DNA of 64,000 nt from Gammaproteobacteria bacterium (GCA_028279365.1 JANQNX010000010.1:332206-396205), one strand, 5' to 3'. Positions 8,291 to 17,385 are shown, numbered from the stretch's first letter. The notes: a model not told the origin generated them from the sequence alone. Numbers and translations: made by a program.

Positions 8291-8671
8291 ATGAGTGAAA
8301 AAGACTACGACATAGAAGTTAAGGCAGAAACCAATTACATTAGCGATCAATCTTATCCGGAAGAAGAGCGTTTTGTGTTTGCCTATAAAATCACGCTAAT
8401 CAATCAAGGTCAGCTCCCTGCCACTCTGCTCCGACGCCACTGGCTGATTACCGATGCCAATTGCAAGGTACAGGAAGTTAGAGGTGATGGTGTCGTCGGT
8501 GAACAACCGCGCATCATGCCGGGAGAATCATTTCAATATACCAGCGCCGCCGTGTTGGAAACCCCGGTTGGTTGCATGCAAGGCAGTTACGAAATGATTG
8601 CTGATGACGGCGTCGAATTTAACGCACCTATTCCCATTTTTAACCTCGCGACACCCAATACGATTCATTAA
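8291..8671 (+). CDS. apaG: ApaG domain protein
   Basis: 126 residues, the usual ApaG length, with YPEEERFVFAYKITLINQG, LLRRHWLITDANG-like LITDANCKVQEVRGDGVVGEQP and the C-terminal MQGSYEMIADDGVEF. ApaG is a fibronectin-III-like cytoplasmic protein. In several bacteria it lies directly before apaH, as here with a gap of 3 bp, and it has been linked to pyrophosphate-containing nucleotide or RNA-cap metabolism. The start has a GGGTGAAATTGAGAC leader with a modest ribosome site. Confidence 0.95.
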   Translation: MSEKDYDIEVKAETNYISDQSYPEEERFVFAYKITLINQGQLPATLLRRHWLITDANCKVQEVRGDGVVGEQPRIMPGESFQYTSAAVLETPVGCMQGSYEMIADDGVEFNAPIPIFNLATPNTIH

Positions 8672-8674
8672 CAC

Positions 8675-9514
8675 ATGCCCACCTATGCCATAGGTGATTT
8701 ACAGGGTTGCTACGCAGAACTTCTGGAATTACTGGAACGAATCAAGTTTAACCCGAAAAAAGACACGCTGTTGTTTGTGGGTGATTTAGTCAATCGCGGA
8801 CCAGCCTCACTCGAATGTTTACGCTTCGTTAAATCCCTTGGTAAATCAGCGAACGCGGTATTGGGAAATCATGACCTACACTTACTCGCGGTAGCCAATG
8901 ATGTACGTAAACCGCATAAAAAAGATACCTTGCAGGAAATCATTGATGCGAAAGATTGCGATGAACTGCTTAAATGGTTAAGACAACGACCATTACTGAT
9001 TCATGATGACAAACTGGCGTTTACTATTATTCATGCCGGCCTGCCACCGCAATGGTCATTAAAACAAACCCGCAAGTTAGCAAGATACACAGAGGCCATG
9101 ATACAAAGCCAACGCTTTGAATCGTTTATTCAGATGATGTATGGCGATGAACCCAGCGTCTGGTCAGATGAGCTCAATGAAAATGATAAACATCGTTTCA
9201 TTATTAATAGCCTGACGCGCTTACGTTATTGCTACAGTGATGGGCGTTTGGATATGAAAACCAATTCAGCACCCGGCAACCAAGAGGCGAACCTCACACC
9301 CTGGTACGCGATGCCGGAACGTAGAACCAAAAAACATTCGATTATCTTTGGGCATTGGTCAACGGTCACACTCGGTAATGAACAAGACTTCACCCAATAT
9401 AATGTTTACCCGTTAGATACCGGTTGTTTATGGGGTGGTGCGTTAACAGCACTACGACTGGAAGATAAAAAACTGTTTAGCGTACCTTCGCAACAACCCA
9501 AGTTTCATAAGTGA
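8675..9514 (+). CDS. apaH: Bis(5'-nucleosyl)-tetraphosphatase, symmetrical
   Basis: 279 residues of the calcineurin-like phosphoesterase family with the metal motifs GDLQGC, GDLVNRG and GNHD near the N terminus and IIHAGLPP further on. ApaH splits Ap4A into two ADP and also removes Np4 caps from bacterial RNA. It follows apaG by 3 bp and overlaps the next gene's GTG start by 4 bp, so the three are probably co-transcribed. Confidence 0.96.
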   Translation: MPTYAIGDLQGCYAELLELLERIKFNPKKDTLLFVGDLVNRGPASLECLRFVKSLGKSANAVLGNHDLHLLAVANDVRKPHKKDTLQEIIDAKDCDELLKWLRQRPLLIHDDKLAFTIIHAGLPPQWSLKQTRKLARYTEAMIQSQRFESFIQMMYGDEPSVWSDELNENDKHRFIINSLTRLRYCYSDGRLDMKTNSAPGNQEANLTPWYAMPERRTKKHSIIFGHWSTVTLGNEQDFTQYNVYPLDTGCLWGGALTALRLEDKKLFSVPSQQPKFHK

Positions 9515-9831
9515 TTTCTCAACAAGCGATTTACGACAGGGTTCGTCTTATCCCTGAAGGTAAAGTCGCAACCTATGGGCAAATAGCAAAACTTGTAGGT
9601 TATCCGAGGCATGCAAGACAAGTCGGTTATGCATTAGCCAGATTAGATCAAGACTCCAATGTGCCATGGCATCGTGTCATTAATGCTAAAGGCATGATTA
9701 GCCCAAGAGGATTTGAAGGCAGTGATGATTTGCAACGGATTCTATTGGAAGAGGAAGGCGTTGTGTTTATTGAAGGAAAGATTTCATTAAAAGAGTTTCA
9801 ATGGAAACCAAAGAACGATGACATTCGGTGA
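9511..9831 (+). CDS. Alkyltransferase-like protein (ATL)
   Basis: 106 residues from a GTG overlapping the apaH stop (GTGA). It matches the DNA-binding half of O6-alkylguanine-DNA alkyltransferase: IPEGKVATYGQIAKLVGYPRHARQVGYAL and VPWHRVINAKG. The active-site Cys of the PCHR motif is replaced by Trp (PWHR), so it cannot accept an alkyl group. Proteins of this kind bind O6-alkylguanine lesions and hand them to nucleotide excision repair. Confidence 0.92.
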   Translation: MISQQAIYDRVRLIPEGKVATYGQIAKLVGYPRHARQVGYALARLDQDSNVPWHRVINAKGMISPRGFEGSDDLQRILLEEEGVVFIEGKISLKEFQWKPKNDDIR

Positions 9832-10402
9832 ACGTTATTTGAATCGTCACATCCTGTTCGAAATTGCACCCGGTATTATCTTCTTGATCGCTAACTTTGC
9901 ATCAGGGCTGATGTGGGCTACAGCAGCAGTCATTATTGCAACAATCATATTTACGCTGTTGGGCGTTGTGATAGAACGAAGAATCCCGATGTTTCCAGTC
10001 GTTACGGTATTACTAGTCTTGGCACTAGGCGGAGCAACACTACTCTTTCAGGATGAAACATTTATCAAGATACGACCTACCATTGGCAGGTGTTTGTTTG
10101 CAACTTCACTAGCATTGGGTTTGTTATTACGTCCACCACTACTGGCCAGGGCACTTGAAGGTCAAATCTACTTATCAGAAACGGGATGGCGAATATTAAC
10201 CCTACGCTGGATTATTTTTACATTGCTAACGGCCGGACTCAATGAAGTAATATGGCGGACGCAATCAACTGACACCTGGGTGACTCTTAATACAGTGATT
10301 ACCATTTTATCCATCATTGGATACATCATCATCACCCGTTTTACTGCGCCGACTTATTGGTTGGAAACAAATGATGAGAATGAAAAAACTTATCTCTCTT
10401 AA
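9818..10402 (+). CDS. IspZ/YciB-like inner membrane protein
   Basis: 194 residues with about five hydrophobic segments. The motifs fit the intracellular septation protein A (YciB/IspZ) family: FEIAPGIIFLIANF near the start, FIKIRPTIGRCLFATSLALGLLL in the middle, and GWRILTLRWIIFTLLTAGLNEVIWR. YciB affects envelope synthesis and cell length in enterobacteria. It overlaps the ATL gene by 14 bp, so it is read from the same transcript. It is a little divergent, and the family name is more certain than the function. Confidence 0.8.
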   Translation: MTFGERYLNRHILFEIAPGIIFLIANFASGLMWATAAVIIATIIFTLLGVVIERRIPMFPVVTVLLVLALGGATLLFQDETFIKIRPTIGRCLFATSLALGLLLRPPLLARALEGQIYLSETGWRILTLRWIIFTLLTAGLNEVIWRTQSTDTWVTLNTVITILSIIGYIIITRFTAPTYWLETNDENEKTYLS

Positions 10403-10482
10403 AACAACTAAAGTTCATTAATTCATCGTTAATCGCATCTAAATTTGACTTTGTTTTGCGTCTTTGTGATGCCCTACTTTTA

Positions 10483-10512
10483 TTCATAGAAAAGTTACAA
10501 TGCGGTTATAAT
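10483..10512 (+). promoter_or_regulatory. Sigma-70 promoter of the orphan membrane gene
   Basis: TTCATA (10483-10488) and a perfect TATAAT (10507-10512) are separated by 18 bp. The ATG of the next gene follows 28 bp later with GGAG at a spacing of 7. Confidence 0.6.
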
Positions 10513-10540
10513 ATTTGAGATTATTTGATGGAGAAAATGT

Positions 10541-10975
10541 ATGGAAACAATATTTGAAAATCTCACAAATCCTTCATGGTGGTTTACAGGAGTTTTCTTT
10601 GCGCTTCTGACAAAATATGTCCCCGAGTTATTTAAATTTCTAAAGAAAAGGTTATCTCGCACCAGCCGTTCTCTTTCACGTTTATTTTTACTTAAGCTAA
10701 AATTAAAAGTTAAATCAAGTAGACATAATATTGCTGCTATAAACTACGAAAGCGTCAAAGCGCAGTCATACTTTACCTTGTTCTTATTTACATGTTGCTT
10801 GTATATAGTTTGGTTTGCATTCGGATCTTTAGCAGAAATACAAAAGCAGAGTTTTTTAGCTTTTATTATTTTAATAATGCCCATTTATATAATTGAGTTT
10901 ATTTGGCTTCGACAGAATATGTTAGCGCTAAGTTTAATACGGGAATATAACAAAGTTAGATATAATAAAGTTTGA
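10541..10975 (+). CDS. Small membrane protein of unknown function
   Basis: 144 residues, not recognised. Three hydrophobic segments are visible at about 12-28, 75-97 and 103-125. A strongly basic stretch (KKRLSRTSRSLSRLFLLKLKLK) follows the first segment and probably faces the cytoplasm. The gene is more AT-rich than its neighbours and has its own sigma-70 promoter and ribosome site, which suggests recent acquisition. It lies in the accessory patch between the yciB-like gene and folA. Confidence 0.65.
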   Translation: METIFENLTNPSWWFTGVFFALLTKYVPELFKFLKKRLSRTSRSLSRLFLLKLKLKVKSSRHNIAAINYESVKAQSYFTLFLFTCCLYIVWFAFGSLAEIQKQSFLAFIILIMPIYIIEFIWLRQNMLALSLIREYNKVRYNKV

Positions 10976-11455
10976 ATCTATAAATAGTAAAAACAAGACA
11001 TCAATAGGCCTGTTTATTCGCACAGACTTACTATGGAAAAACAATTTTGTTCAAAAATTAGTTTCGCCTTCGTCCCTGAATCAATGCGCTAAAATAGACT
11101 CCTATCTATTTTCCGCTATCACTATTGCATCACTCGGCAAGGCACCACGGGAATATTGCGTGCCTCAAAGCAATAAATTGTCATCACTTAACTACTTGAT
11201 AAAGTTGATTTTCTTAAACTATTCTCGATATCAGGAACCGAAATCATTTTAGTATTGAAATTAGCGATGGGAGTTTACTGGATATTGAAAGACTATAGCG
11301 GTAAAGTCTGTTAGCACATTGATTAAAAGGAGGTAACAATCATATCCAGGCCATACTCCCTATATAACATTATCTGACATTCGGCTGTCTAACATACTGT
11401 TAGGTGTCGCAATCAGAAAACGATTTATTAATTCAACTGGAAAAGGAGGAAAGAT
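10976..11455 (+). other. 480-bp intergenic region without a convincing gene
   Basis: No reading frame of note. It contains a stem-loop AGGCAC...GTGCCT at about 11139-11165. A perfect ribosome-site sequence AAGGAGGT at 11326-11332 has no start codon behind it, which may be a relic of a lost gene. A short hairpin CTAACA-TAC-TGTTAG is near 11389-11403. The end holds the strong AGGAGG site of the next gene. Confidence 0.6.
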
Positions 11456-12160
11456 ATGTCACGGTTCCGAAAGTCAATAACTAGGGCAATTTATAATGAA
11501 TTTGGTCGTTTCCCAAATGTAGAACTCAGCCAAAGACGAGCTCTTGGGCAGGTCGGCACCTACGATGGTCGACGCTCAGAATTTAATTGGTTACACACTC
11601 TAGAACAACTAGATATTACGTCAAAAGAACTTGATCCCAAAGAGTTTGGGAGTTTTGTTGAAGAACAGTTCACAATGGGTAGTGAAACACAGGTATCTTT
11701 TATAGCCGATGCTGCTGGAAGGTCATCAGCACGCATGAATTTTGCGCAGGCGAGATCACTAGTGGCTCAAGCTACAAAAATGACTTGTTATTCTCTAGAT
11801 ACAAATCAACTACGAGCAGCAATTATTGATGCCATCGATCGCGGCATATACTGGTCATATGATTGGGTAGTAGTAACTGACCTATTTGTTGCTGAGTCAT
11901 ATTCTCAATTCTACTCTTCGTCGAAAAAATCAAATGTTACTGTCTCAGCACAAATCCTAGAATGCCCAGCAATCTTTAACTTAGCTGACCCGCAACTTCA
12001 ATTGGGAGTGTCACATAAAACAGGTGCTGTACATCAAGTTATTGCCCAGCAAAATGTAACTCCGTTTTTCCTAATTCAAAAACTGAAAGGGTGGAAAAGA
12101 GAGTACAAAATCAAACCTTACTGGTCACCTAACGAACTAACTTTAGCACCATATGGATAA
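11456..12160 (+). CDS. Orphan protein of unknown function
   Basis: 234 residues with no signal peptide or membrane segment, preceded by a near-perfect ribosome site (AAAAGGAGGAAAGAT). The N-terminal region reads MSRFRKSITRAIYNEFGRF and then ALGQVGTYDGRRSEFNWLHTLEQLDI. After it comes an alternating beta-rich middle (VSFIADAAGRSSARMNFAQA) and a strand-rich part, YWSYDWVVVTDLFVAESYS. The layout of an amphipathic beta region followed by a VVVTDLF strand is loosely reminiscent of gasdermin-like pore formers, but no homology can be claimed from sight. There is no protease gene next to it. It is probably part of an acquired patch. Confidence 0.6.
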   Translation: MSRFRKSITRAIYNEFGRFPNVELSQRRALGQVGTYDGRRSEFNWLHTLEQLDITSKELDPKEFGSFVEEQFTMGSETQVSFIADAAGRSSARMNFAQARSLVAQATKMTCYSLDTNQLRAAIIDAIDRGIYWSYDWVVVTDLFVAESYSQFYSSSKKSNVTVSAQILECPAIFNLADPQLQLGVSHKTGAVHQVIAQQNVTPFFLIQKLKGWKREYKIKPYWSPNELTLAPYG

Positions 12161-12226
12161 TTAATACGTAACATTACTCTGTTTAATTCCCGTATGTCAT
12201 GCTGAGAAAGTTAGCAATAACAGGGG

Positions 12227-12437
12227 CAATTGCGCAGGACGCACAATTGAGTACATTCATTCAGGGATGAATGTATGCACGACCCGTTGTGACTAATAAC
12301 TGACGAAGGAAGCCAAAGGCCATGACATTAGGGAAAGTTTGAAATGCAGGATGCATAAATGTCGCGATTGCATGGATGCAATATAGCGACGCTTGGGTAC
12401 TTCTTTATGAAAAGAAGTACCTCGCCGTAGAAGGCGA
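12227..12437. repeat. Array of short hairpins with CAGGA-type loops
   Basis: Six or more palindromes stand in a row between the orphan gene and folA. Examples are TACATTCAT-TCAGGG-ATGAATGTA (12252-12275) and ATGCA-GGA-TGCAT (12344-12356). Another is ATTGCA-TGGA-TGCAAT (12367-12382), nested in GTCGC/GCGAC. An 11-bp stem GGTACTTCTTT/AAAGAAGTACC lies at 12396-12421, and TCGCC/GGCGA at 12422-12437. The whole 330-bp gap 12161-12489 holds no gene. Related modules flank the tRNA-Gln near 49.5-49.9 kb, so this is probably a dispersed REP- or MITE-like family. Confidence 0.65.
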
Positions 12438-12489
12438 AAACATAAGTAAAAAGGAAACCTCTGGATAAAATATTTCTCAAATATAAAAA

Positions 12490-12978
12490 TTAACTCATAT
12501 GTTCTAATACAACAAAACTATAGTCATATTCATTCTTCTCATCCGCAGTATGATTCTCCCTTGAAATTTCCTTCCATTCTTCCCGATTAAATTCAGGGAA
12601 GTACGTATCCCCTTCGACTTCGGCATGAACTTCAGTGATATACATTCTACTTACGTGATCAAACGCCTGTTTGTAAATTTCAGCACCACCGGTAATCATC
12701 ACTTCGTCGATATCCTTGCAATGTTCAAACAAGGTATCAATGCTGTTTAACACCGTGCAGCCTTCTGCCTGATAATCCTGAAGCCGGGTTAACACAATAT
12801 TTTCCCGACCGGGTAACGGTCTACCAATCGATTCATGCGTCTTACGCCCCATGACAATGGGTTTACCCATAGTGGTGGCTTTAAAATGTTGCAAGTCGGA
12901 AGATAATCGCCAGGGCAAATCGTCCTTGTTACCGATGACGCAATTATTATCCATCGCGACGATGAGTGATAACTTCAT
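12490..12978 (-). CDS. folA: Dihydrofolate reductase
   Basis: 162 residues, typical for bacterial FolA. The motifs are MKLSLIVAMDNNCVIGNKDDLPWRL, then SSDLQHFKATT with the catalytic Asp, GKPIVMGRKTHESIGRPLPGRENIVLTR for NADPH binding, and VMITGGAEIYKQA. The enzyme reduces dihydrofolate to tetrahydrofolate with NADPH. It lies 5 bp downstream of the mlaC-like gene and close to thyA, whose reaction makes dihydrofolate, so the cluster regenerates folate for thymidylate synthesis. Confidence 0.97.
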   Translation of the reverse strand: MKLSLIVAMDNNCVIGNKDDLPWRLSSDLQHFKATTMGKPIVMGRKTHESIGRPLPGRENIVLTRLQDYQAEGCTVLNSIDTLFEHCKDIDEVMITGGAEIYKQAFDHVSRMYITEVHAEVEGDTYFPEFNREEWKEISRENHTADEKNEYDYSFVVLEHMS

Positions 12979-12983
12979 TTCAG

Positions 12984-13577
12984 CTATTTCTTAATCGCGT
13001 AGCTATCGATGTCTTTCTGCATGTATTCAAGCAAGCCGTCAACGCCCTGGTTTTTGACAATCGCCTGGTACTCATTGCGATAACTTTGTACCAGGCTCAG
13101 TTGTTCGACAATAAAATCATAGGCAAACCAGATATCGACGAAGCGTCGCATACGATAAGAGATAGGTATTTGCACATTGTTATTTTTAACAATCACGGTA
13201 TCAACCGTCACATAATCCGTGTTGTCATAACTGGCGGAGATATACTCAACCTGCTCACCGGCATAGTTGCGTATCCTCACCCAGTAGCTTTGCAGAATGA
13301 TCGTTTCAAATTTTGTGATGAATGCTTCGCGTTGTGCTTCGCTTGCCTTGCGCCAATTGGTAGCCAACACGCGACGTGACATCTCGGTAAAGTTAATGCG
13401 TTGTTTAACGATCGTAAAAACATTGTTACGTTTTACCCTTTCTGAAATACCATCATTGCTTAATACATCCAGTACAGCATCAATCGTTTGTTTGACGATC
13501 AGTTCAGGCGGTTCATTTTCCGCGTTTGCTGATAGGCTAACGACGAGACATAATAACAATGGCAATAATCGTTTCAT
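12984..13577 (-). CDS. MlaC-like periplasmic toluene-tolerance (Ttg2D) family protein
   Basis: 197 residues with a signal peptide (MKRLLPLLLCLVVSLSANA). The mature protein matches the MlaC/Ttg2 family: VKQTIDAVLDVLSND, RVKRNNVFTIVKQRINFTEMSRRVLATNW, FITKFETIILQSYWVRIRNY and a C-terminal VDIWFAYDFIVEQLSLVQSYRNEY. MlaC carries phospholipids between the outer-membrane MlaA and the inner-membrane MlaFEDB complex. Here it stands apart from any mla transporter genes, between thyA and folA, so it may be a paralogue with a specialised partner. Confidence 0.88.
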   Translation of the reverse strand: MKRLLPLLLCLVVSLSANAENEPPELIVKQTIDAVLDVLSNDGISERVKRNNVFTIVKQRINFTEMSRRVLATNWRKASEAQREAFITKFETIILQSYWVRIRNYAGEQVEYISASYDNTDYVTVDTVIVKNNNVQIPISYRMRRFVDIWFAYDFIVEQLSLVQSYRNEYQAIVKNQGVDGLLEYMQKDIDSYAIKK

Positions 13578-13589
13578 CAGGTAAGTCCT

Positions 13590-14381
13590 CTAGACGGCAA
13601 TCGGCGCCGTTATTTTTGGATGGTATTGGTAATTCTGTAATTCAAAATCATCATACACAAACGCAAAGATATCTTGCACATCGGGATTAATTTTCATGGT
13701 CGGTAGTGGAAAAGGTTTCCTGCTTAATTGTTCATCGACCTGTTCCAGATGATTACGATAAATATGCGCGTCTCCCAGGGTATGGACAAACTCACCTGGC
13801 TGTAAGCCACATACCTGCGCAATCATCATCATTAATAAGGCATAAGATGCAATATTAAACGGCACGCCCAGGAACACATCAGCACTGCGTTGGTATAACT
13901 GACAGGATAACTTGCCATCAACCACATAAAACTGAAAAAAGGCATGACACGGGGCTAACGCCATTTTATCCAGTTCGCCAACGTTCCAGGCGCTGACAAT
14001 TAGACGGCGTGAGTCCGGATTGGTTTTGATTTGCTCAATCACGTTGGTAATTTGATCAATCGTGCCCTGTTCCGTTTTCCATGAGCGCCACTGTGCCCCG
14101 TACACTGGTCCCAGCTCGCCCTTATCATCGGCCCACTCATCCCAGATAGTGACGCCATTTTCATTTAAATAATGAATATTCGTATTGCCTTGCAGGAACC
14201 ATAACAACTCATAAATGATCGATTTCAAATGACACTGTTTGGTAGTCACGAGCGGAAAACCATCTGCTAAATCGAAACGCATTTGATAGCCAAATACACT
14301 ATAGGTGCCGGTACCGGTACGGTCTTCTTTGAGACTGCCGTGCTCACGAATATGACGCAGTAAATCGAGGTATTGTTGCAA
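13590..14381 (-). CDS. thyA: Thymidylate synthase
   Basis: 263 residues, nearly the E. coli length. The signature motifs are present: [14 protein letters not shown] near the start for the folate and phosphate site, [11 protein letters not shown] with the phosphate-binding arginines, [14 protein letters not shown] with the nucleophilic Cys, and [12 protein letters not shown]. The enzyme converts dUMP and methylene-tetrahydrofolate to dTMP and dihydrofolate. The gene starts 2 bp after lgt ends and is followed by the mlaC-like gene and folA, all leftward. Confidence 0.98.
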   Translation of the reverse strand: MQQYLDLLRHIREHGSLKEDRTGTGTYSVFGYQMRFDLADGFPLVTTKQCHLKSIIYELLWFLQGNTNIHYLNENGVTIWDEWADDKGELGPVYGAQWRSWKTEQGTIDQITNVIEQIKTNPDSRRLIVSAWNVGELDKMALAPCHAFFQFYVVDGKLSCQLYQRSADVFLGVPFNIASYALLMMMIAQVCGLQPGEFVHTLGDAHIYRNHLEQVDEQLSRKPFPLPTMKINPDVQDIFAFVYDDFELQNYQYHPKITAPIAV

Positions 14382-14383
14382 TG

Positions 14384-15166
14384 CTATGCTTTCCTGTAGG
14401 CCATGAAAATGAATACGATGCCCAATATGATCATTGGCGACGATAACACCTGCCCCATCGTCACCCAGTCAAATGCGATATAGCCAATATGTTCATCCGG
14501 GACGCGGACGAATTCTACTAGAAAACGAAACACACCATAACCCAGCAAAAATAAACCTGACACGGCCATCATCGGTCTGGGTTTTGAAGAGAACCACCAG
14601 AGGATAATAAATAAGATGAGCCCTTCCAGAAACGCCTCGTATAATTGCGATGGGTGCCGGGGAATACCACCTGCCGCCGGATCGGTAAACACCATTGCCC
14701 AAGATAAATCGCTAGGGCCACCCCAAAGTTCGCCGTTAATAAAATTACCAATGCGCCCGGTAAACAGACCGACCGGCACCACCGGCGCAATAAAATCAGT
14801 AAGGCTGAAAAAGGGCTGACCAAGCTTCCTGGCGAATATTGCCACCGCCAATAAAACTCCCAGTAAACCACCGTGAAACGACATGCCACCCTGTTGGATA
14901 TAAAAAATTTCTATCGGATTCGATAAATAATAGGAAAAATTATAAAACAGCACTGAGCCCAAGCGCCCACCGACAATAATCCCGATCATGCTGTAAAAAA
15001 CCAGATCGCCCAGTTGCTGTGCATTGATCCAGTTTGTGTTGCTGATCCGGGTCTTTAATAACCACCAGGCGCCCAGAATACCGGCCACATAGCTGATGCC
15101 ATACCAGTGAATTTGGACAAAACCGAGGTTGAGAGCAACCGGATCGATGTCAGGATAGTTCATCAT
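14384..15166 (-). CDS. lgt: Prolipoprotein diacylglyceryl transferase
   Basis: 260 residues from the ATG at 15166. An upstream TTG at 15196 is possible, but family members start close to the conserved [13 protein letters not shown] segment. It is a polytopic inner-membrane enzyme with seven predicted spans, the FHGGLLG motif with the essential His, and the Lgt signature [13 protein letters not shown]. It transfers diacylglycerol from phosphatidylglycerol to the lipobox Cys of prolipoproteins. The lgt-thyA order is common in Gammaproteobacteria. Confidence 0.97.
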   Translation of the reverse strand: MMNYPDIDPVALNLGFVQIHWYGISYVAGILGAWWLLKTRISNTNWINAQQLGDLVFYSMIGIIVGGRLGSVLFYNFSYYLSNPIEIFYIQQGGMSFHGGLLGVLLAVAIFARKLGQPFFSLTDFIAPVVPVGLFTGRIGNFINGELWGGPSDLSWAMVFTDPAAGGIPRHPSQLYEAFLEGLILFIILWWFSSKPRPMMAVSGLFLLGYGVFRFLVEFVRVPDEHIGYIAFDWVTMGQVLSSPMIILGIVFIFMAYRKA

Positions 15167-15305
15167 AATCTGCGTAAATAGTAACACGCCTGTCAAAAAG
15201 TCATTGAATCAAACTTTCTTCAGGATCAATAACATATTGGCTAAAGGAAAAAGAATTCTTGCCGTTATTGTGATTACTAAAAAACAACAAGATTGAAAGT
15301 ACATA

Positions 15306-16181
15306 ATGGCTGTAGCACAAACATATTCAAGCATGCGGCTGGAAATTCAGAAGATAGATTATCTGCCGCCGATGCCTGCGGTGGCTCAGGAAATACTGAT
15401 CGCGTCTAATGACAAGACCAGTGATATGGATGATATCGCCGCCATTATCAAAAAAGATGCGGGCCTATCTGCCAAGATTATCGGTGTGGCCAACTCTGCC
15501 TATTTCTCTTTTCCCAGAAATGTAACGTCTCTGGAACAGGCCATTATCAACATACTCGGGCTGGATCTGGTGAAAGGTTTTGCCCTCACATTGGCCATGA
15601 GTGGCGTATTTAAAACCGATAAATGTACCAACTTTGATATTAAACGTTATTGGCAAAGCGCTTTTTTCACCGCCGAACTTGCAAGTGGATTTGGCCAATA
15701 CATTAAACTGGATAATGATATCAAATCAGAACAACTCTACTTATTTGGACTACTTCATAACATCGGCATCCTGGTTCTGACTGATCGCTTCCCAAATATT
15801 ATGTCCGAACTGTTTTTAACTGCAGCCAAGGACAAGGAAAAACGACTGATTGATTACGAATCAGAAACGGTCGACTTTAACCACCATGAAGCAGGCGGTT
15901 GGCTGGCTCAGAAATGGCACCTGCCTGACGAGGTGATTGATGTGATTGAACAACACCATAATCTCAATTACCAGGGTAGAAACAGTCAGCTGGTGATACT
16001 GCTCGGGCTATGCGCTCGCATTGCACGACAATGGCAACTCGATACCTCTTACTGCCCGTTTGAGGAAATACACTATTTCGAGATGCTAGGTGTGGAAGAA
16101 GAGATTGTTAAAAAATATCTGGATAAAGCCAAAGCAAAAAAAGACGATATTGTTCAGCTTGTCGATGACATCACTAATTAA
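15306..16181 (+). CDS. HDOD-domain signalling protein
   Basis: 291 residues consisting almost entirely of one HDOD domain: LPPMPAVAQEILIASNDKTSDMDDIAAIIKKDAGLSAKIIGVANSA, then ILGLDLVKGFALTLAMSG and LFGLLHNIGILVL. The HD motif of phosphohydrolases is degenerate here, as usual for HDOD, so a catalytic role is unlikely. Such proteins act in signalling networks for motility, biofilm or stress. Its stop codon lies 4 bp before the start of a diguanylate cyclase, so the pair probably work together. Confidence 0.9.
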   Translation: MAVAQTYSSMRLEIQKIDYLPPMPAVAQEILIASNDKTSDMDDIAAIIKKDAGLSAKIIGVANSAYFSFPRNVTSLEQAIINILGLDLVKGFALTLAMSGVFKTDKCTNFDIKRYWQSAFFTAELASGFGQYIKLDNDIKSEQLYLFGLLHNIGILVLTDRFPNIMSELFLTAAKDKEKRLIDYESETVDFNHHEAGGWLAQKWHLPDEVIDVIEQHHNLNYQGRNSQLVILLGLCARIARQWQLDTSYCPFEEIHYFEMLGVEEEIVKKYLDKAKAKKDDIVQLVDDITN

Positions 16182-16185
16182 CACT

Positions 16186-17385
16186 ATGCAAAATTTGATT
16201 GAGAAAATAAACGAGGACGGAATGCATACCGATGTCCTTAGCATCAGGTTTTCCAAATTACTGGATTGCTTATCCGGTCTGCGCAAGTTGTCTCATTTGG
16301 GTAATCAGCGTCTAAGTAAACAGGTCCTGCTTGATGAGATTATGCGCACAGTCTATGAATACCTCGAAGCAGAGATAGTGACATTATATCTGCAGGAGGA
16401 TGATGAATTGCATCGTGTTGCCATCCTGCATTGGGAACAATTCACCAATAATCGTTCCGGTATTTGCAAAGACTATGTCTCAACTGACTACAACCAGGGT
16501 CTGCTAGGCAAGGCTATTATTAACAAAAAAGTGATCCATATTGACAACTGTGCCGAGAACAACGTCGTTTCAATATCAGATAAAGACTATAAAAAAGGCG
16601 CGGTGATTTATGCGCCTATTATGACGAATGATGAGTTGCTGGGCGTGGTAGAACTCTATCATCCACATGAGGGTCATTTCAGTGCCTGGCAGGAACATTC
16701 TATTGTCATCTACTGTGACATGATAGGCATGTTAATCGCCAACAATCGTTTGTTAGAAGACATGCAAAGTGTTGTTAATAGTCGTACGTCTGAACTGCAG
16801 CGTTCGTTGAAAGAATGTGAAAAACTTCGATCCAAGTACGAGGAAATGTCGATCATTGATCACCTGACCAAGCTCTACAATCGACGCTTCTTTTTTAACG
16901 AAGTCGCCTCAGGTTTATCCCGCGCATCAAGATACAACCAGCCTTTCAGCTTGTTAATTATGGATCTGGATTTCTTCAAAAATATTAATGACCAGTATGG
17001 TCATGAGTGTGGTGATTATGCGCTACAGTGCATCGCAGGCATACTGTCACGGTTTACCCGCGAAGGTGACACGCTGGCACGTTACGGCGGTGAGGAATTT
17101 GTTCTGGCGCTGCCCAATACCAATGGCGATGGTGCAAATAAACTGGCCGAACGTATCAGACAAACGGTGCAGGAAAACGTATGGGAATGGGAACAGCATT
17201 CCTTTTCCATGACCATCAGCATCGGCCTCACCTCAACAGGACAGGTATCAGATGATATTGATGACTTCAATAACTACTCGCCACAAGTCGCAGATTTAAT
17301 TCGTGAAGCCGACCGTGCCTTGTATTTCGTTAAACAAAATGGACGCAACAACGTAAAAGCCTTCATCGATTTACCTAAAACATAA
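16186..17385 (+). CDS. GAF-GGDEF diguanylate cyclase
   Basis: 399 residues from the ATG at 16186; a longer frame would overlap the HDOD gene by 92 bp. A GAF-like sensor domain (about 40-190) contains VTLYLQEDDELHRVAILHW and GLLGKAIINKKVIHI. It is linked by a helical segment to a GGDEF domain (about 225-390). The active-site loop is RYGGEEFVLALP and an RxxD inhibitory site (REGD) lies five residues before it, so it should make c-di-GMP and be product-inhibited. It is coupled to the HDOD gene and has a second metal site, DLDFFKNINDQYGHE. Confidence 0.95.
   Translation: MQNLIEKINEDGMHTDVLSIRFSKLLDCLSGLRKLSHLGNQRLSKQVLLDEIMRTVYEYLEAEIVTLYLQEDDELHRVAILHWEQFTNNRSGICKDYVSTDYNQGLLGKAIINKKVIHIDNCAENNVVSISDKDYKKGAVIYAPIMTNDELLGVVELYHPHEGHFSAWQEHSIVIYCDMIGMLIANNRLLEDMQSVVNSRTSELQRSLKECEKLRSKYEEMSIIDHLTKLYNRRFFFNEVASGLSRASRYNQPFSLLIMDLDFFKNINDQYGHECGDYALQCIAGILSRFTREGDTLARYGGEEFVLALPNTNGDGANKLAERIRQTVQENVWEWEQHSFSMTISIGLTSTGQVSDDIDDFNNYSPQVADLIREADRALYFVKQNGRNNVKAFIDLPKT

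Noticed and set aside
11326-11332. Perfect ribosome-site sequence AAGGAGGT suggesting a gene
   Set aside because: No ATG, GTG or TTG follows at a usable distance and no open frame continues; possibly a relic.
11387-11405. Integron attC-like boxes GTCTAAC and GTTAGGT
   Set aside because: The two boxes fit the RYYYAAC/GTTRRRY pattern but are only 5 bp apart, with no room for the inner L boxes, and no integrase or further sites were seen. It is best read as a short hairpin.
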